Positions 7,735-14,043 of a stretch of 15,121 nt of DNA are shown here, in pieces; within the stretch, counting starts at the first letter, position 1, and the number at the start of each line of letters is the position of its first letter. The notes beneath the pieces were generated by a model. That model was not told where the DNA came from and did not search any database. It was given only the letters and a program-made list of their open reading frames with translations. The position numbers and the translations under genes are program-made. The DNA is from Symbiodinium natans (taxonomy: Eukaryota > Sar > Dinophyceae > Suessiales > Symbiodiniaceae): positions 161,501-176,621 of the forward strand of contig CAJNDS010000285.1 in assembly GCA_905221605.1 (NCBI GenBank), given 5' to 3'.

Positions 7735-8075
7735 CGGGTCTAGAGGCATAGGGCCAGAGGGGACCGTGGGGCATGGGGCTGGGGCCATGGGGCCAAGGAT
7801 GGGGGTGCACTGGGGCCCTTGAGGTCGAGAAGATGGGGCCATGGAGCCATTGCTGGCCATGGGGCCAGGAGCCATGGGCCATGGGGGCCATAGGGGCCGA
7901 AGGGATGGGGCCATGAGGGGCGGGCGGAGCGGGTGGGAAGGGCGGAGCAAGCGCAGGGCGGCATGCACTGGGGCCCTTTATGGGGCCAGGAGCCATGGGT
8001 CCCTTTAAAGTCATCTGATAAAGTCATCTGATCGGGTCTGGAGGCATAGGGCCAGGGGGCCATGGGGCCATGGGG

Positions 8076-8194
8076 CGGGGCGGGGGGGGGTAGCGGGGTT
8101 GGGGGGGGTGGTGAGATAGCCATGGATGGGGGCCAGCATGGAGGTCTGGAAGGTAGTATAAAAAGCAGTGGGTCTTCACTGACGCCGCCCCCGG
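8076..8194. other. G-rich spacer between satellite and right TIR
   Basis: Runs of up to ten G occur at about 8078-8120, able in principle to form G-quadruplexes. A TATAAAAAG string lies at about 8157-8165, but no transcript-like sequence follows and I do not call it a promoter. Confidence 0.45.
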
Positions 8195-8278
8195 CTGGGG
8201 TCGGCGGATAATGGAGGGGGGGGGTACTGGAATCCCAATTAAGGGCTGTTACTCGTAGCATAAGGGGGAACATCCCAA
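8195..8278 (-). repeat. Right terminal inverted repeat
   Basis: It ends in TAAGGGGGAACATCCCAA, the reverse complement of the left TIR start, and includes AATCCCAATTAAGGGCTGTT and CTGGGGTCGGCGG (8195-8207) matching the left TIR. It has a roughly 6-bp insertion relative to the left copy and a longer G-run. Confidence 0.78.
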
Positions 8279-8286
8279 CCCTTAAC
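8279..8286 (+). repeat. Right 8-bp target site duplication of the 3.8-kb element
   Basis: CCCTTAAC follows the right TIR directly and matches CCCTCAAC at 4469-4476 at seven of eight positions. It is also the start of a degenerate telomere-like block. Confidence 0.58.
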
Positions 8287-8330
8287 CCTCAGCCCTCTCA
8301 ACCGAACCTAGACCCTAAACCCTAAACCCC
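8287..8330 (-). repeat. Interstitial telomere-like repeat, degenerate then perfect
   Basis: CCCTCAG, CCCTCTCAA and CCTAGA variants lead into two perfect CCCTAAA units. It abuts the right end of the 3.8-kb element. Confidence 0.8.
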
Positions 8331-8441
8331 CAAAAGCGCGAGGCTGCCAAAGCCATCCGGTGCACCTTTGTCAACTTGTGCCCGTCGGCGTGCGGGCCTT
8401 GGGTGTGTCCCCGGTGAGGGTCGAACAAATGGTTGAGTTCG

Positions 8442-8482
8442 AGCAGCTGATGTTTGCTTAAGAGCCCTCAAGAAAATAGAAA
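8442..8482 (+). repeat. Short dispersed repeat, copy 2
   Basis: It matches 1078-1118 over about 41 bp (AGCAGCT, TTTGCTT, AGA-CCC, A-rich, TAGAAA) at roughly 80 percent with one or two indels, in the same orientation. Confidence 0.45.
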
Positions 8483-8618
8483 CATAATATTCCCATATAA
8501 TCCCTGTGTCTCGGCATGCCAGTTCTGCCTGGAACGCCAGGACGAGGCATATGATCTACACGGTCTCCAAGAAAAATCTTCCGCCAATGACCTCGGATTC
8601 ATAGCTTCTTCTCACTGA
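8451..8618 (+). CDS. Exon candidate with a Cys cluster
   Basis: The plus frame is open from after a TGA at 8448 to a TGA at 8616. The downstream two-thirds is protein-like, with three closely spaced cysteines (CVSACQFC) followed by an acidic hydrophilic tail (LERQDEAYDLHGLQEKSS). No start codon is close by. The upstream part overlaps the short dispersed repeat, so a real exon would probably start after about 8500. No family is recognised. Confidence 0.27.
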   Translation, partial: CLLKSPQENRNIIFPYNPCVSACQFCLERQDEAYDLHGLQEKSSANDLGFIASSH

Positions 8619-8764
8619 AGTCTGGTTTTTCTGTCTACCAGACGATCCAGACTCAGACATATTCTTACCGGATCTTAGTCTTAGTGGGAAGTAGGAACTT
8701 CCTAACTAATTAACTCAGAGCCAGCAGGAAGAGACCCACACGTGCCAGGACCATCAAAGCTTCA
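8619..8764. other. No recognisable feature
   Basis: AT-richer unique sequence with stops in all frames and no repeat. It precedes the polypyrimidine tract. Confidence 0.4.
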
Positions 8765-8800
8765 CCTCCCTCCCTCCCCCCTCCCCCCTCCCCCCCCCCC
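8765..8800 (+). repeat. Polypyrimidine tract (C/T only, 36 bp)
   Basis: An uninterrupted C/T run with CCT units passing into a run of C. It could form triplex or act as a splicing polypyrimidine tract, but there is no following exon I can identify. A telomere-like block follows 13 bp later. Confidence 0.75.
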
Positions 8801-8812
8801 GAGACAACCCGA

Positions 8813-8833
8813 ACTAACCCTAAACCCTAAACC
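8813..8833 (-). repeat. Interstitial telomere-like repeat, CCCTAAA orientation
   Basis: About two and a half CCCTAAA units. Confidence 0.8.
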
Positions 8834-9471
8834 TTCTTAGGAGGCATGAAAGCAAGAGGGCGCCCCTTGCTTCCGGCACTGCCGAAGGCAGAGCCGATGC
8901 TCCGGAGTCCAAGGCTTCTGTGGGCTGAAATTGGGGTGCTTCCGAAATTCGGGGTTCCTCATTTTGGGGTCCTTACTATGAGGGATTCCTACTATTTGGG
9001 GTCTACATTGGGGGTCCCCTATTTTCGTAAACCCCCAAATTGCTCATGATGTAAAGAGATTACAGAAGTTTTGGGCTTGTCATACTCGCAAGGTTCATAA
9101 GACATCGGTGGTACTACCAAGGGTTGTCGATTTTTTCAGGGCGCCCATTGCGTGTCCGTAAGAGCCACCCGTTGGGTCAAGATAGAGTGGAAGCCGAAGC
9201 ACGTGTGTTGCTCTTGAGCTTGGACTCACTTGGACTCCAGCTTGGACTCTCTGAAGGTGAGAGTTTACCAGCATCAAAGGTTTCACCTCCGAGCAGTGTT
9301 TCCACAGTTTCCACCAGTGTCACTCGCACGCAAATCAGTCACTGCCCCCCACCTCTCAGGACTTTGCAGCTTGCCCAGACTGGTCGAGGGGAGTGGCATG
9401 TAGGGACCTGCCTCCCGACACCGACACACGGTTGGACCGAACTGAAGCTGTCATAGAGAGTTTGCCAATCA
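8834..9471. other. Region without a confident gene
   Basis: A loosely repeated motif of TTTGGGGTCC type occurs four to five times between about 8928 and 9030. At 9220-9250 the string CTTGGACTC occurs three times. The open frame 9124-9456 spans these repeats and is Ser/Leu-rich, with no domain; I treat it as unsupported. A minus-strand frame (9095-9286) is equally weak. Confidence 0.35.
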
Positions 9472-9654
9472 TTGAACATCACATTCGCCATTCCTCACGC
9501 CACACATCTTGAATACCTCTCTTCACGATCCGAAGCATCAACTAAGATCAACCACTTGTTGTGTACTTGTCACGGGGTAGTCACTGAGCAGCACGGAATC
9601 CGCAGAAGCATGGTCGAACACATGCACAGCTGCCTAGCTTGTGATGCGGCATGA
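9472..9654 (+). CDS. Unrecognised small open segment, 60 codons
   Basis: The plus frame is open to a TGA at 9652. The start used is not a clear ATG context. The C-terminal 45 residues are protein-like and contain C-x-C-H and, further on, C-x2-C (CTCHGVV and HSCLACDAA). The pattern is suggestive of metal binding but matches no family I know. Chance is a real possibility. Confidence 0.2.
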   Translation: MNITFAIPHATHLEYLSSRSEASTKINHLLCTCHGVVTEQHGIRRSMVEHMHSCLACDAA

Positions 9655-10038
9655 AGCGCAACCATGGCTGAGAACTTAACATGCTGAAGCTGCACCTAGC
9701 TGCGCCCACTCGGTTCAACGAGCACTAGCTACTAAGGGCGCGATGGCGAGTCGCAGATCATTGGAGAGCCGCCAGCAAAGCGTGGTTGGCTCATGACCGG
9801 CATAGCTCCATTCTTCAAAGTGATCTCGTGTGATTCGAACGTGATGGAGTGAGCCACGAGTGAAGAAGAAGCGGGTGATGTTCAAAGGATACATCACCTT
9901 ATGTTAGGTGCCCAAAAAAACCACATAAACACAAGGATCCTGCAAACATATATGTGTGATTGCAGCCGGTCTTTCCAGCAGAACCCTTGTTGAAGCTGTC
10001 CAAGGTCTGAATGCCATCGGCTACGGTCAGTCGGGCCT
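9655..10038. other. No recognisable feature
   Basis: Unique sequence. One minus-strand frame (9715-9897) is open for 60 codons without any domain or supporting context. Confidence 0.35.
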
Positions 10039-10054
10039 GGGGAACATCCCAAGG
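10039..10054 (-). repeat. Possible terminal remnant of the TIR element family
   Basis: GGGGAACATCCCAA matches the right-hand terminus of the TIR elements over 14 bp. The sequence internal to it (upstream) does not match and no partner end is seen nearby, so it is either a deep remnant or a coincidence. Confidence 0.35.
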
Positions 10055-10108
10055 ACAAAGCACGCCTTCAAGGCAGGCTTTTTGGTGTAATTTTGCCGGG
10101 TATATTCA

Positions 10109-10756
10109 ATGTATATTCATCCAGGTGTCGAGATTCTGCAGCGCTCATGGAAGGTTCTTGTCACAGACGGTTTGGCAGCAGGCTTGCTAGGCCGCGTGCT
10201 GAAAAGGAACAGGGCTCCGCGTCAGTTCTCCACGAATCAGATGAGCTTGCCAGAAACCCCTTGTGCCCGAGATGCAACGGTGGGCAGAATCACTTGCCAG
10301 GCTCACATGGCTCAACCAAAGATGAGATTCAAAAGGAGCAGCTTCCGGATCTGTGGGTGGCATATGCATTCGCGAAACGTGCCGGTTGCAGGAGACTGGC
10401 GCGAGACTTGTCTTCAGCAACAGAAACGATTACTTCCCAGAAACACGGTACAGGGCAGCACGCTCAAGTGCATGTGTGCACAGGCAAGTCTGTGCGATGT
10501 GTTGGCAAACAGCATCAAGCGCCGAACTGAGGTCTTGGGCATCTACACCGATGATCCGGGAGCCATACTCAACGTGCGGGGGCCTCAAAAGCCATCCAAG
10601 GGCCCTTCAATCAGGTTAATCTTGGTTCATCTCGAGCTCAGCCTTGAGTTCCGCGGAGGTTCAACTGCATCATGTCGCAGCTCATACTGCACGGAGATGA
10701 GGAAAGAAAAGCTCAGCTGGCATCCCAGAACGCTATGCAGATTTCGCAGATGCTGA
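10109..10756 (+). CDS. Hypothetical protein, 215 codons, unrecognised
   Basis: It is the longest non-repetitive open frame in the left two-thirds of the window, opening with an ATG at 10109 and closing with TGA at 10754. The product is basic and Arg/Lys-rich with scattered cysteines and no signal peptide or membrane segment. A second plus frame (10093-10530, 145 codons) overlaps most of it and looks no worse, so at least one is spurious. The part near residues 10-36 (SWKVLVTDGLAAGLLGRVLK) resembles a stretch just downstream (about 10755-10842). No domain is recognised. It may include non-coding sequence read through. Confidence 0.25.
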   Translation: MYIHPGVEILQRSWKVLVTDGLAAGLLGRVLKRNRAPRQFSTNQMSLPETPCARDATVGRITCQAHMAQPKMRFKRSSFRICGWHMHSRNVPVAGDWRETCLQQQKRLLPRNTVQGSTLKCMCAQASLCDVLANSIKRRTEVLGIYTDDPGAILNVRGPQKPSKGPSIRLILVHLELSLEFRGGSTASCRSSYCTEMRKEKLSWHPRTLCRFRRC

Positions 10757-11023
10757 GATGGCTATGCGACACTGCTTTGGCGACAGGCCTGCTGGTCAAA
10801 CAGAGTTGTGTGGAAAGGAACCGGGCGAGTGCCCCGAATTGAATGAGTAGTTGATGACCACAGCAAAGACGATGACTCTCCTACTATTTGCACACAGGTA
10901 CATCCTCCGGCTCCTGCCATAGCTTGCCCGACTCAACTGCCATTTGCTTCCGTGTGCGTATGCATCGGTGCCGCTAAGGTTCATCCTTACGAGGCGAATG
11001 CAGAGCCAAATCGACAGCGCCTC
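10757..11023. other. No confident gene; possible repeat of an upstream segment
   Basis: A plus frame around 10755-10842 (WLCDTALATGLLVKQSCVER then NRA) aligns loosely with the 10130-10215 segment. A minus-strand frame (10796-10984) is open but without support. Confidence 0.3.
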
Positions 11024-11060
11024 AGGGTTTAGGGTTTAGGATCTAGGGTTTTGGGTTTAG
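11024..11060 (+). repeat. Interstitial telomere-like repeat, TTTAGGG orientation, degenerate
   Basis: About five units including AGGATCTAGGG and TTTTGGG variants. Confidence 0.8.
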
Positions 11061-11212
11061 GATCGTTCCTTAATGGAATACAGGTTGTCAGGCATGTCTG
11101 ATTCAGAGACACTGAGGTTGGCACCCAGGGCAACAACATCAGGTTCATCCGCCAAGATTCGGGTGCAAAGGCCCCTGAGAGAGTGGCCAGTCGTTAGGAA
11201 TGAAGGCAGTGA
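11057..11212 (-). pseudogene. Fragment resembling a class 3 lipase nucleophile elbow
   Basis: On the minus strand a frame is open between a stop at 11213 and a TAA at 11057 that lies in the telomere-like block. Near its beginning it reads FLTTGHSLRGLCTRILADEP, then VVALGANLSVSESDM. A hydrophobic strand, then GHSxxG, then a small helix is the arrangement around the catalytic serine in class 3 lipases and related alpha/beta hydrolases, where GHSLGG is usual; here the first of the two glycines is Arg (AGG in place of GGG, one base). No Asp/His part of the triad can be found in so short a piece. It may be a decayed gene fragment, an exon, or a chance match. A CAG|G acceptor-like site lies in the motif and weakens the reading. 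Confidence 0.3.
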
Positions 11213-11251
11213 TTAAAGTTAAAGCGGCATTCCCTTGCAAAACTCCTATAG

Positions 11252-11389
11252 GTGTTTGTCGAGAACGAGACTGTGGCCGGACATCGTGCAGGCAGCTGTG
11301 AGCAGCTGTGTGTCGACAGCATGCTGCATGGGAAAGCCTTCTCGGTCATATGCGAGCCGCTTCACGCAGTGGCCTTACACGTCTATTGA
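11252..11389 (+). CDS. Exon candidate with a clean 3' splice acceptor
   Basis: A plus frame begins right after CTCCTATAG|G and stays open for 45 codons to a TGA at 11387. It reads as protein throughout (VFVENETVAGHRAGSCEQLC, then SMLHGKAFSVICEPLHAVAL). The stop TAG that closes the frame upstream is part of the acceptor itself, as expected for an exon boundary. No donor was identified. No family is recognised. Confidence 0.35.
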   Translation: MFVENETVAGHRAGSCEQLCVDSMLHGKAFSVICEPLHAVALHVY

Positions 11390-11450
11390 TGGGCTGTTTT
11401 GCAAGGCAAAGTCATCGGCACGCGCGAAGCTTGGTTGTCGAGCGTAGGGG

Positions 11451-11837
11451 GTGGGGCCGGAGCGGACACTGACACACATTCGTTATCACCACCATGCTCA
11501 GGCCCCCGACCATCATGGCCGCGCTACGGCACATCAACGAGTAGTAGCCACAGCCTGCCACGGAACGCTGACGACGTGGCTTTTTCTGCATCTGAAGTAT
11601 CTGAGATTTGTGCAGTGCGAGAGCGAGTACGAGGAGCAAGCAGTAAACCAACATGTCCGACACCCTCACTGCCTCTTCTTGCGACCATGCGGAAGACTTC
11701 AAGGGAGCCTCTGTGCCAGGAGGAGTTTTACCAGGGCTTCTCCCGCATCGTCAACTTTGGCGAGGCCACTCTCAATGGCGCAGCCAAAATGGTGGAAGTA
11801 TGTGCAACCCGTGTACATGAATCACCCTAAGCCCTAA
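11451..11837 (+). CDS. Unrecognised ORF, central part protein-like
   Basis: The frame of 128 codons ends in a telomere-like block (Asn/His-Pro-Lys-Pro-stop), so its end is an artefact. Its centre, about 11575-11690, is convincing as coding sequence (WLFLHLKYLRFVQCESEYEE followed by a His/Arg-rich tail). A second frame (11399-11830) overlaps and has a protein-like end (EEFYQGFSRIVNFGEATLNG, about 11718-11780). Two exons in different frames with a small intron between would explain both. No domain is recognised. Confidence 0.32.
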   Translation: MGPERTLTHIRYHHHAQAPDHHGRATAHQRVVATACHGTLTTWLFLHLKYLRFVQCESEYEEQAVNQHVRHPHCLFLRPCGRLQGSLCARRSFTRASPASSTLARPLSMAQPKWWKYVQPVYMNHPKP

Positions 11838-11869
11838 GCCCTAAACCCTAAACCCTAAACCCTAACCCT
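11825..11869 (-). repeat. Interstitial telomere-like repeat, CCCTAAA orientation
   Basis: About six units, the first two with the variant CCCTAAG. Confidence 0.9.
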
Positions 11870-12378
11870 CAGCTGACCTAGGCCTTGCAGCGTGGCTGGG
11901 AGCCACCCCCGGAGCCCAAGGACCCATCGAAGTCATTAAATTGGCTGGTGATTTTTTTTCCGTTGCCTCCCCCGTCGTCCCAAGAGGACCTCGACAAGCC
12001 CTCGGGCCCTCGAAGTGTGATCCTTACTTGGATTGCTGTGCAAAGACATGCTGGATATCTTGTTCACTGCCCTGCAGGATCCGCCGTGCCAGCGGAGCCC
12101 TCGGATGGCCATGCGGAATGTCCAGAATCAGAGAGCCAGAGAGCCCTGCACTTGAGCCCCCATCCTCGGGCAGTGCAGTGGTCGTGCAAGGCAGGGAAAG
12201 GCTCCCGGGCGTCCACGCTGAAAGCGATGCCCAAGGCAAGGGGAGCTTCGGAGAGTCGATGATGGCTACAAAAGAACAGGAGCAAACTTCACCACCATTT
12301 GAGGCCTCTCAAAAAGCTGGTGCACAACTTGGAAGACATGCTCTTGGCGCAGTGATGTATCAAGCGTAGTGTGCCTGG
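11870..12378. other. Overlapping open frames, no confident gene
   Basis: Two plus frames (11885-12262, 11941-12369) and two minus frames overlap. None is clearly better. Near the end (about 12262-12351) the third plus frame has a basic helical stretch (KKLVHNLEDMLLAQ) that could be an exon preceding the proline-rich segment at 12379. Confidence 0.3.
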
Positions 12379-12498
12379 ATGCGTCTTGTTCCGAAGCTGA
12401 TACATTCAGGTCCAGTTATGGAGAGCTTGCTCAAAAACATAGTACCTCCACCGCCACCTGCTGTCCTTCCACCTGCCAATGGTCCAGCCAATGGCTAG
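12379..12498 (+). CDS. Small proline-rich ORF, exon candidate
   Basis: ATG at 12379, TAG at 12496, 39 codons. The product has a helical beginning (LIHSGPVMESLLKNI) and a proline-rich end (VPPPPPAVLPPANGPANG). Such Pro-rich tails are common next to RNA-binding domains, and a KH half-domain lies 570 bp downstream on the same strand; a link is inference only. A GC donor (AATG|GCTAGG) near the stop is possible. Confidence 0.3.
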   Translation: MRLVPKLIHSGPVMESLLKNIVPPPPPAVLPPANGPANG

Positions 12499-12705
12499 GG
12501 CCTTATCCGTTTGTGGTGGGCCGGGCGAAAGCACCTTGCCCAGCAGGACGCGCGGCAGAGACGGAGGAGAGCGGACACGTCAAGGAGGCCCAGTCATCTC
12601 GATTCGTCCGGGTAAATGGACTTTGGCAAACCCATCTGTTTCGATAAAGACCTTGCGGCCGACGTAGCCCGTTCTGGCAGTTTGGTGCTCGGTTCCATGG
12701 CCCCG

Positions 12706-12735
12706 AACCCTAAACCCTAGGCCCTAGACCCTAAG
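12706..12735 (-). repeat. Interstitial telomere-like repeat, degenerate
   Basis: CCCTAAA, then CCCTAGG, CCCTAGA and CCCTAAG variants, about four units. Confidence 0.8.
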
Positions 12736-12891
12736 TTTGTGTCGCGTCAGGAAGTAGACGACTTGGCCATGGGCTCGGCTGCCTTTTTGCTGACGTTGTT
12801 GGGAAGCTTTGCGTTCGTCCTCCTGGGGCTCAGGCCACAGAGCTGGAGAGCTTCCCGCCTGGGACGGTCAAGATGTCGCACCTCAACATAA
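12721..12891 (+). CDS. Exon candidate with one hydrophobic segment
   Basis: The plus frame is open from the telomere-like block to a TAA at 12889. An ATG at 12769 gives 40 codons that begin with a strongly hydrophobic stretch (AAFLLTLLGSFAFVLLGL) followed by Arg-rich sequence, the pattern of a signal anchor or single membrane helix. Upstream of the ATG the frame also looks protein-like (KFVSRQEVDDLAMG). The Arg-rich end may be non-coding. No family is recognised. Confidence 0.27.
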   Translation, partial: ALDPKFVSRQEVDDLAMGSAAFLLTLLGSFAFVLLGLRPQSWRASRLGRSRCRTST

Positions 12892-13067
12892 AAGGTTTAA
12901 TTAACCAGTCAAATTTAACAGCCAGTCTTCTCACCAACACCCGAAGCCCAACTGAAACGCCACTGACAGGTACTCTGTTTGCTGCGAAGTTCCGGCTGCT
13001 CGAGCCGAGCCCTCAACTCTTCAGATCAGTGACCCGTCGAGCTTCACCCCCTCATGAGGGGCTCCTA

Positions 13068-13277
13068 ATGCGCGATTTTCCCTGGCCGAGCACGAAGGTT
13101 GGAGCGCTTGTGGGCACTGGTGGCGAGTTCATTCGGCAAGTGCAGCAGGCCACGCCGTGTGCGGTCCTACAGTAGCTTCTGCCCGGCGCATGATCCCAGG
13201 CCTCCGGTGCTCAGATTGAGATCGAGAAGCCGAGCGAATGGAGGGGAGATTGGAGGCGAGAATGGATTGCAAAATAG
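13068..13277 (+). CDS. KH-type RNA-binding half-domain with a 51-nt interruption
   Basis: The plus frame reads MRDFPWPSTKVGALVGTGGE then FIRQVQQ up to 13148. That is the first strand, the GxxG loop (G-T-G-G) and the following helix of a KH domain, which binds single-stranded RNA or DNA. The frame then hits a TAG at 13173. From 13200, in the same frame, it resumes as ASGAQIEIEKPSE, exactly the part expected next in a KH domain (turn and second strand). Removing 13149-13199 (51 nt, GC at its start, AG at its end) joins the two without change of frame. CAGGCC is present at both edges. The rest of the domain is not seen; the frame ends with a TAG at 13275. It is either an exon pair with a very short GC-AG intron or a broken copy. 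The frame upstream is open to about 12873 but looks less protein-like. Confidence 0.6.
13149..13199 (+). other. Putative 51-nt GC-AG intron inside the KH segment
   Basis: It starts GCCACG and ends ATCCCAG, between codons, and contains the only in-frame stops that separate the two KH parts. The boundary hexamer CAGGCC occurs at both ends (13146-13151 and 13197-13202). Dinoflagellates are known to use GC donors and to have introns with repeated boundaries, but 51 nt is unusually short. Confidence 0.4.
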
Positions 13278-13466
13278 GAATATGAAAAAAAAGCAACAAA
13301 CTAGTAGAATAATATGATATAACATGGTAATAGAATGGCATAGTACTGTAATAGTAAGGGCCACGAGCCACGGACGTTTGAAGCATCCCGGTGGCCACAG
13401 GACGATGACCCTTGTGGGTGACCGACTCGGCTTGCCCTGTCAGGTTGTGCAGATTGGTTGATTGTG
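13278..13466. other. AT-rich spacer before the microsatellite
   Basis: An A8 run and AT-rich sequence at 13282-13350, then unique GC-richer sequence. No gene is supported. Confidence 0.45.
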
Positions 13467-13972
13467 TTATTATTATTACTATTATTCCTAGTATTATTAC
13501 TATTCTTACTATTATTACTATTATTATTATTATTACTATTATTACTATTATTACTATTATTACTATTATTACTATTATTACTATTATTACTATTATTACT
13601 ATTATTACTATTATTACTATTATTACTATTATTACTATTATTACTATTATTACTATTATTACTATTATTACTATTATTACTGTTATTACTATTATTACTA
13701 TTATTACATCTTATTATTCACTATTATTTATTACATATTACCATTATTACTATTCTTATTATTATTACTATTATTACTATTATTATTATTACTATTATTA
13801 CTATTATTACTATTATTACTATTATTATTATTACTATTATTACCATTATTATTATTCTTACTATTCTTACTATTCTTACTATTCTTACTATTCTTACTAT
13901 TCTTACTATTCTTACTATTATTACTATTCTTCCTATTATTATTACTATTATCATTATTAGTATTATTAGTAA
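13467..13972 (+). repeat. 506-bp TTA/CTA microsatellite
   Basis: Triplets TTA, CTA and some TTC, mostly in a higher-order 9-bp unit (TTATTACTA), with a sub-block of CTATTCTTA units at about 13853-13915. The plus strand is almost free of G through the block. All three plus frames are open as runs of Leu, Ile/Thr or Tyr; these are artefacts. If the flanking KH and coiled-coil segments belong to one gene the repeat would be within an intron. Confidence 0.97.
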
Positions 13973-14043
13973 TGATTCTCAGGCTGCACTTGTGTTGCTC
14001 GTAGGCACATTAGTGAGCATCTACGTGGCGCATGCCATGATGA

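Larger units (their letters stand above)
4720..8075 (+). repeat. GC-rich satellite array of variable 90-340 bp units
   Basis: A conserved core, GGGGCCCTTTAAAGTCATTT followed by GATTGGGTCTAGAGGCATAG, recurs about fifteen times. Between cores each unit has a CCATGG-rich part, a block of CACAAAGTAGGGGGTTGGCC type ending in CGTCGAAGCATGG, and a nested short repeat of GCGGAGCGG type ending in GGGCATGCACTGG. Core-to-core spacing ranges from about 93 to 340 bp because many units are truncated or duplicated in part. One copy is inverted (6695-6828). Long Pro-rich minus-strand frames (for example 7004-8014 and 5099-5683) and Gly-rich plus-strand frames are by-products: unit lengths are not multiples of three and the frame shifts from unit to unit. 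Confidence 0.93.
4477..8278. mobile_element. 3.8-kb TIR-bounded element carrying a satellite array
   Basis: The left end starts TTAGGATGTTCCCCCTTA; the right end, read from the other strand, starts TTGGGATGTTCCCCCTTA. The two ends continue to match with a small indel through a CCTTAAT-GGGATT block, and both contain CCGCCGACCCCAG at nearly the same distance from the terminus (72 bp in at 4549-4561; 71 bp in at 8195-8207). The TIRs are thus about 85 bp. The flanks carry a 7/8-matching 8-bp duplication. The interior is degenerate telomere-like sequence (4596-4711), then a GC-rich satellite (4720-8075), then G-rich spacer. No transposase-like frame is present, so it would be non-autonomous. The alternative is two independent solo ends flanking the array, but the matched offset and duplication argue against that. 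Confidence 0.72.

Noticed and set aside
7004-8014. A 336-codon proline-rich minus-strand open frame and similar frames in the satellite
   Set aside because: Unit lengths are not multiples of three, the frame changes between units, and stop-free frames arise because the repeat is GC-rich. There is no conserved start or domain.
8157-8165. TATAAAAAG as a TATA box
   Set aside because: It lies inside the element between G-runs and the TIR, with no gene following, and dinoflagellate promoters generally lack a canonical TATA box.
8496-8506. TATAATCCCTG, also present in the 103-bp element
   Set aside because: Eleven bases only, without the neighbouring element sequence; compatible with chance.
10107-10119. 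AATGTATATTCAT repeated at 14753-14765
   Set aside because: A 13-bp AT-rich match is expected by chance in a window of this length, and the flanks do not match.
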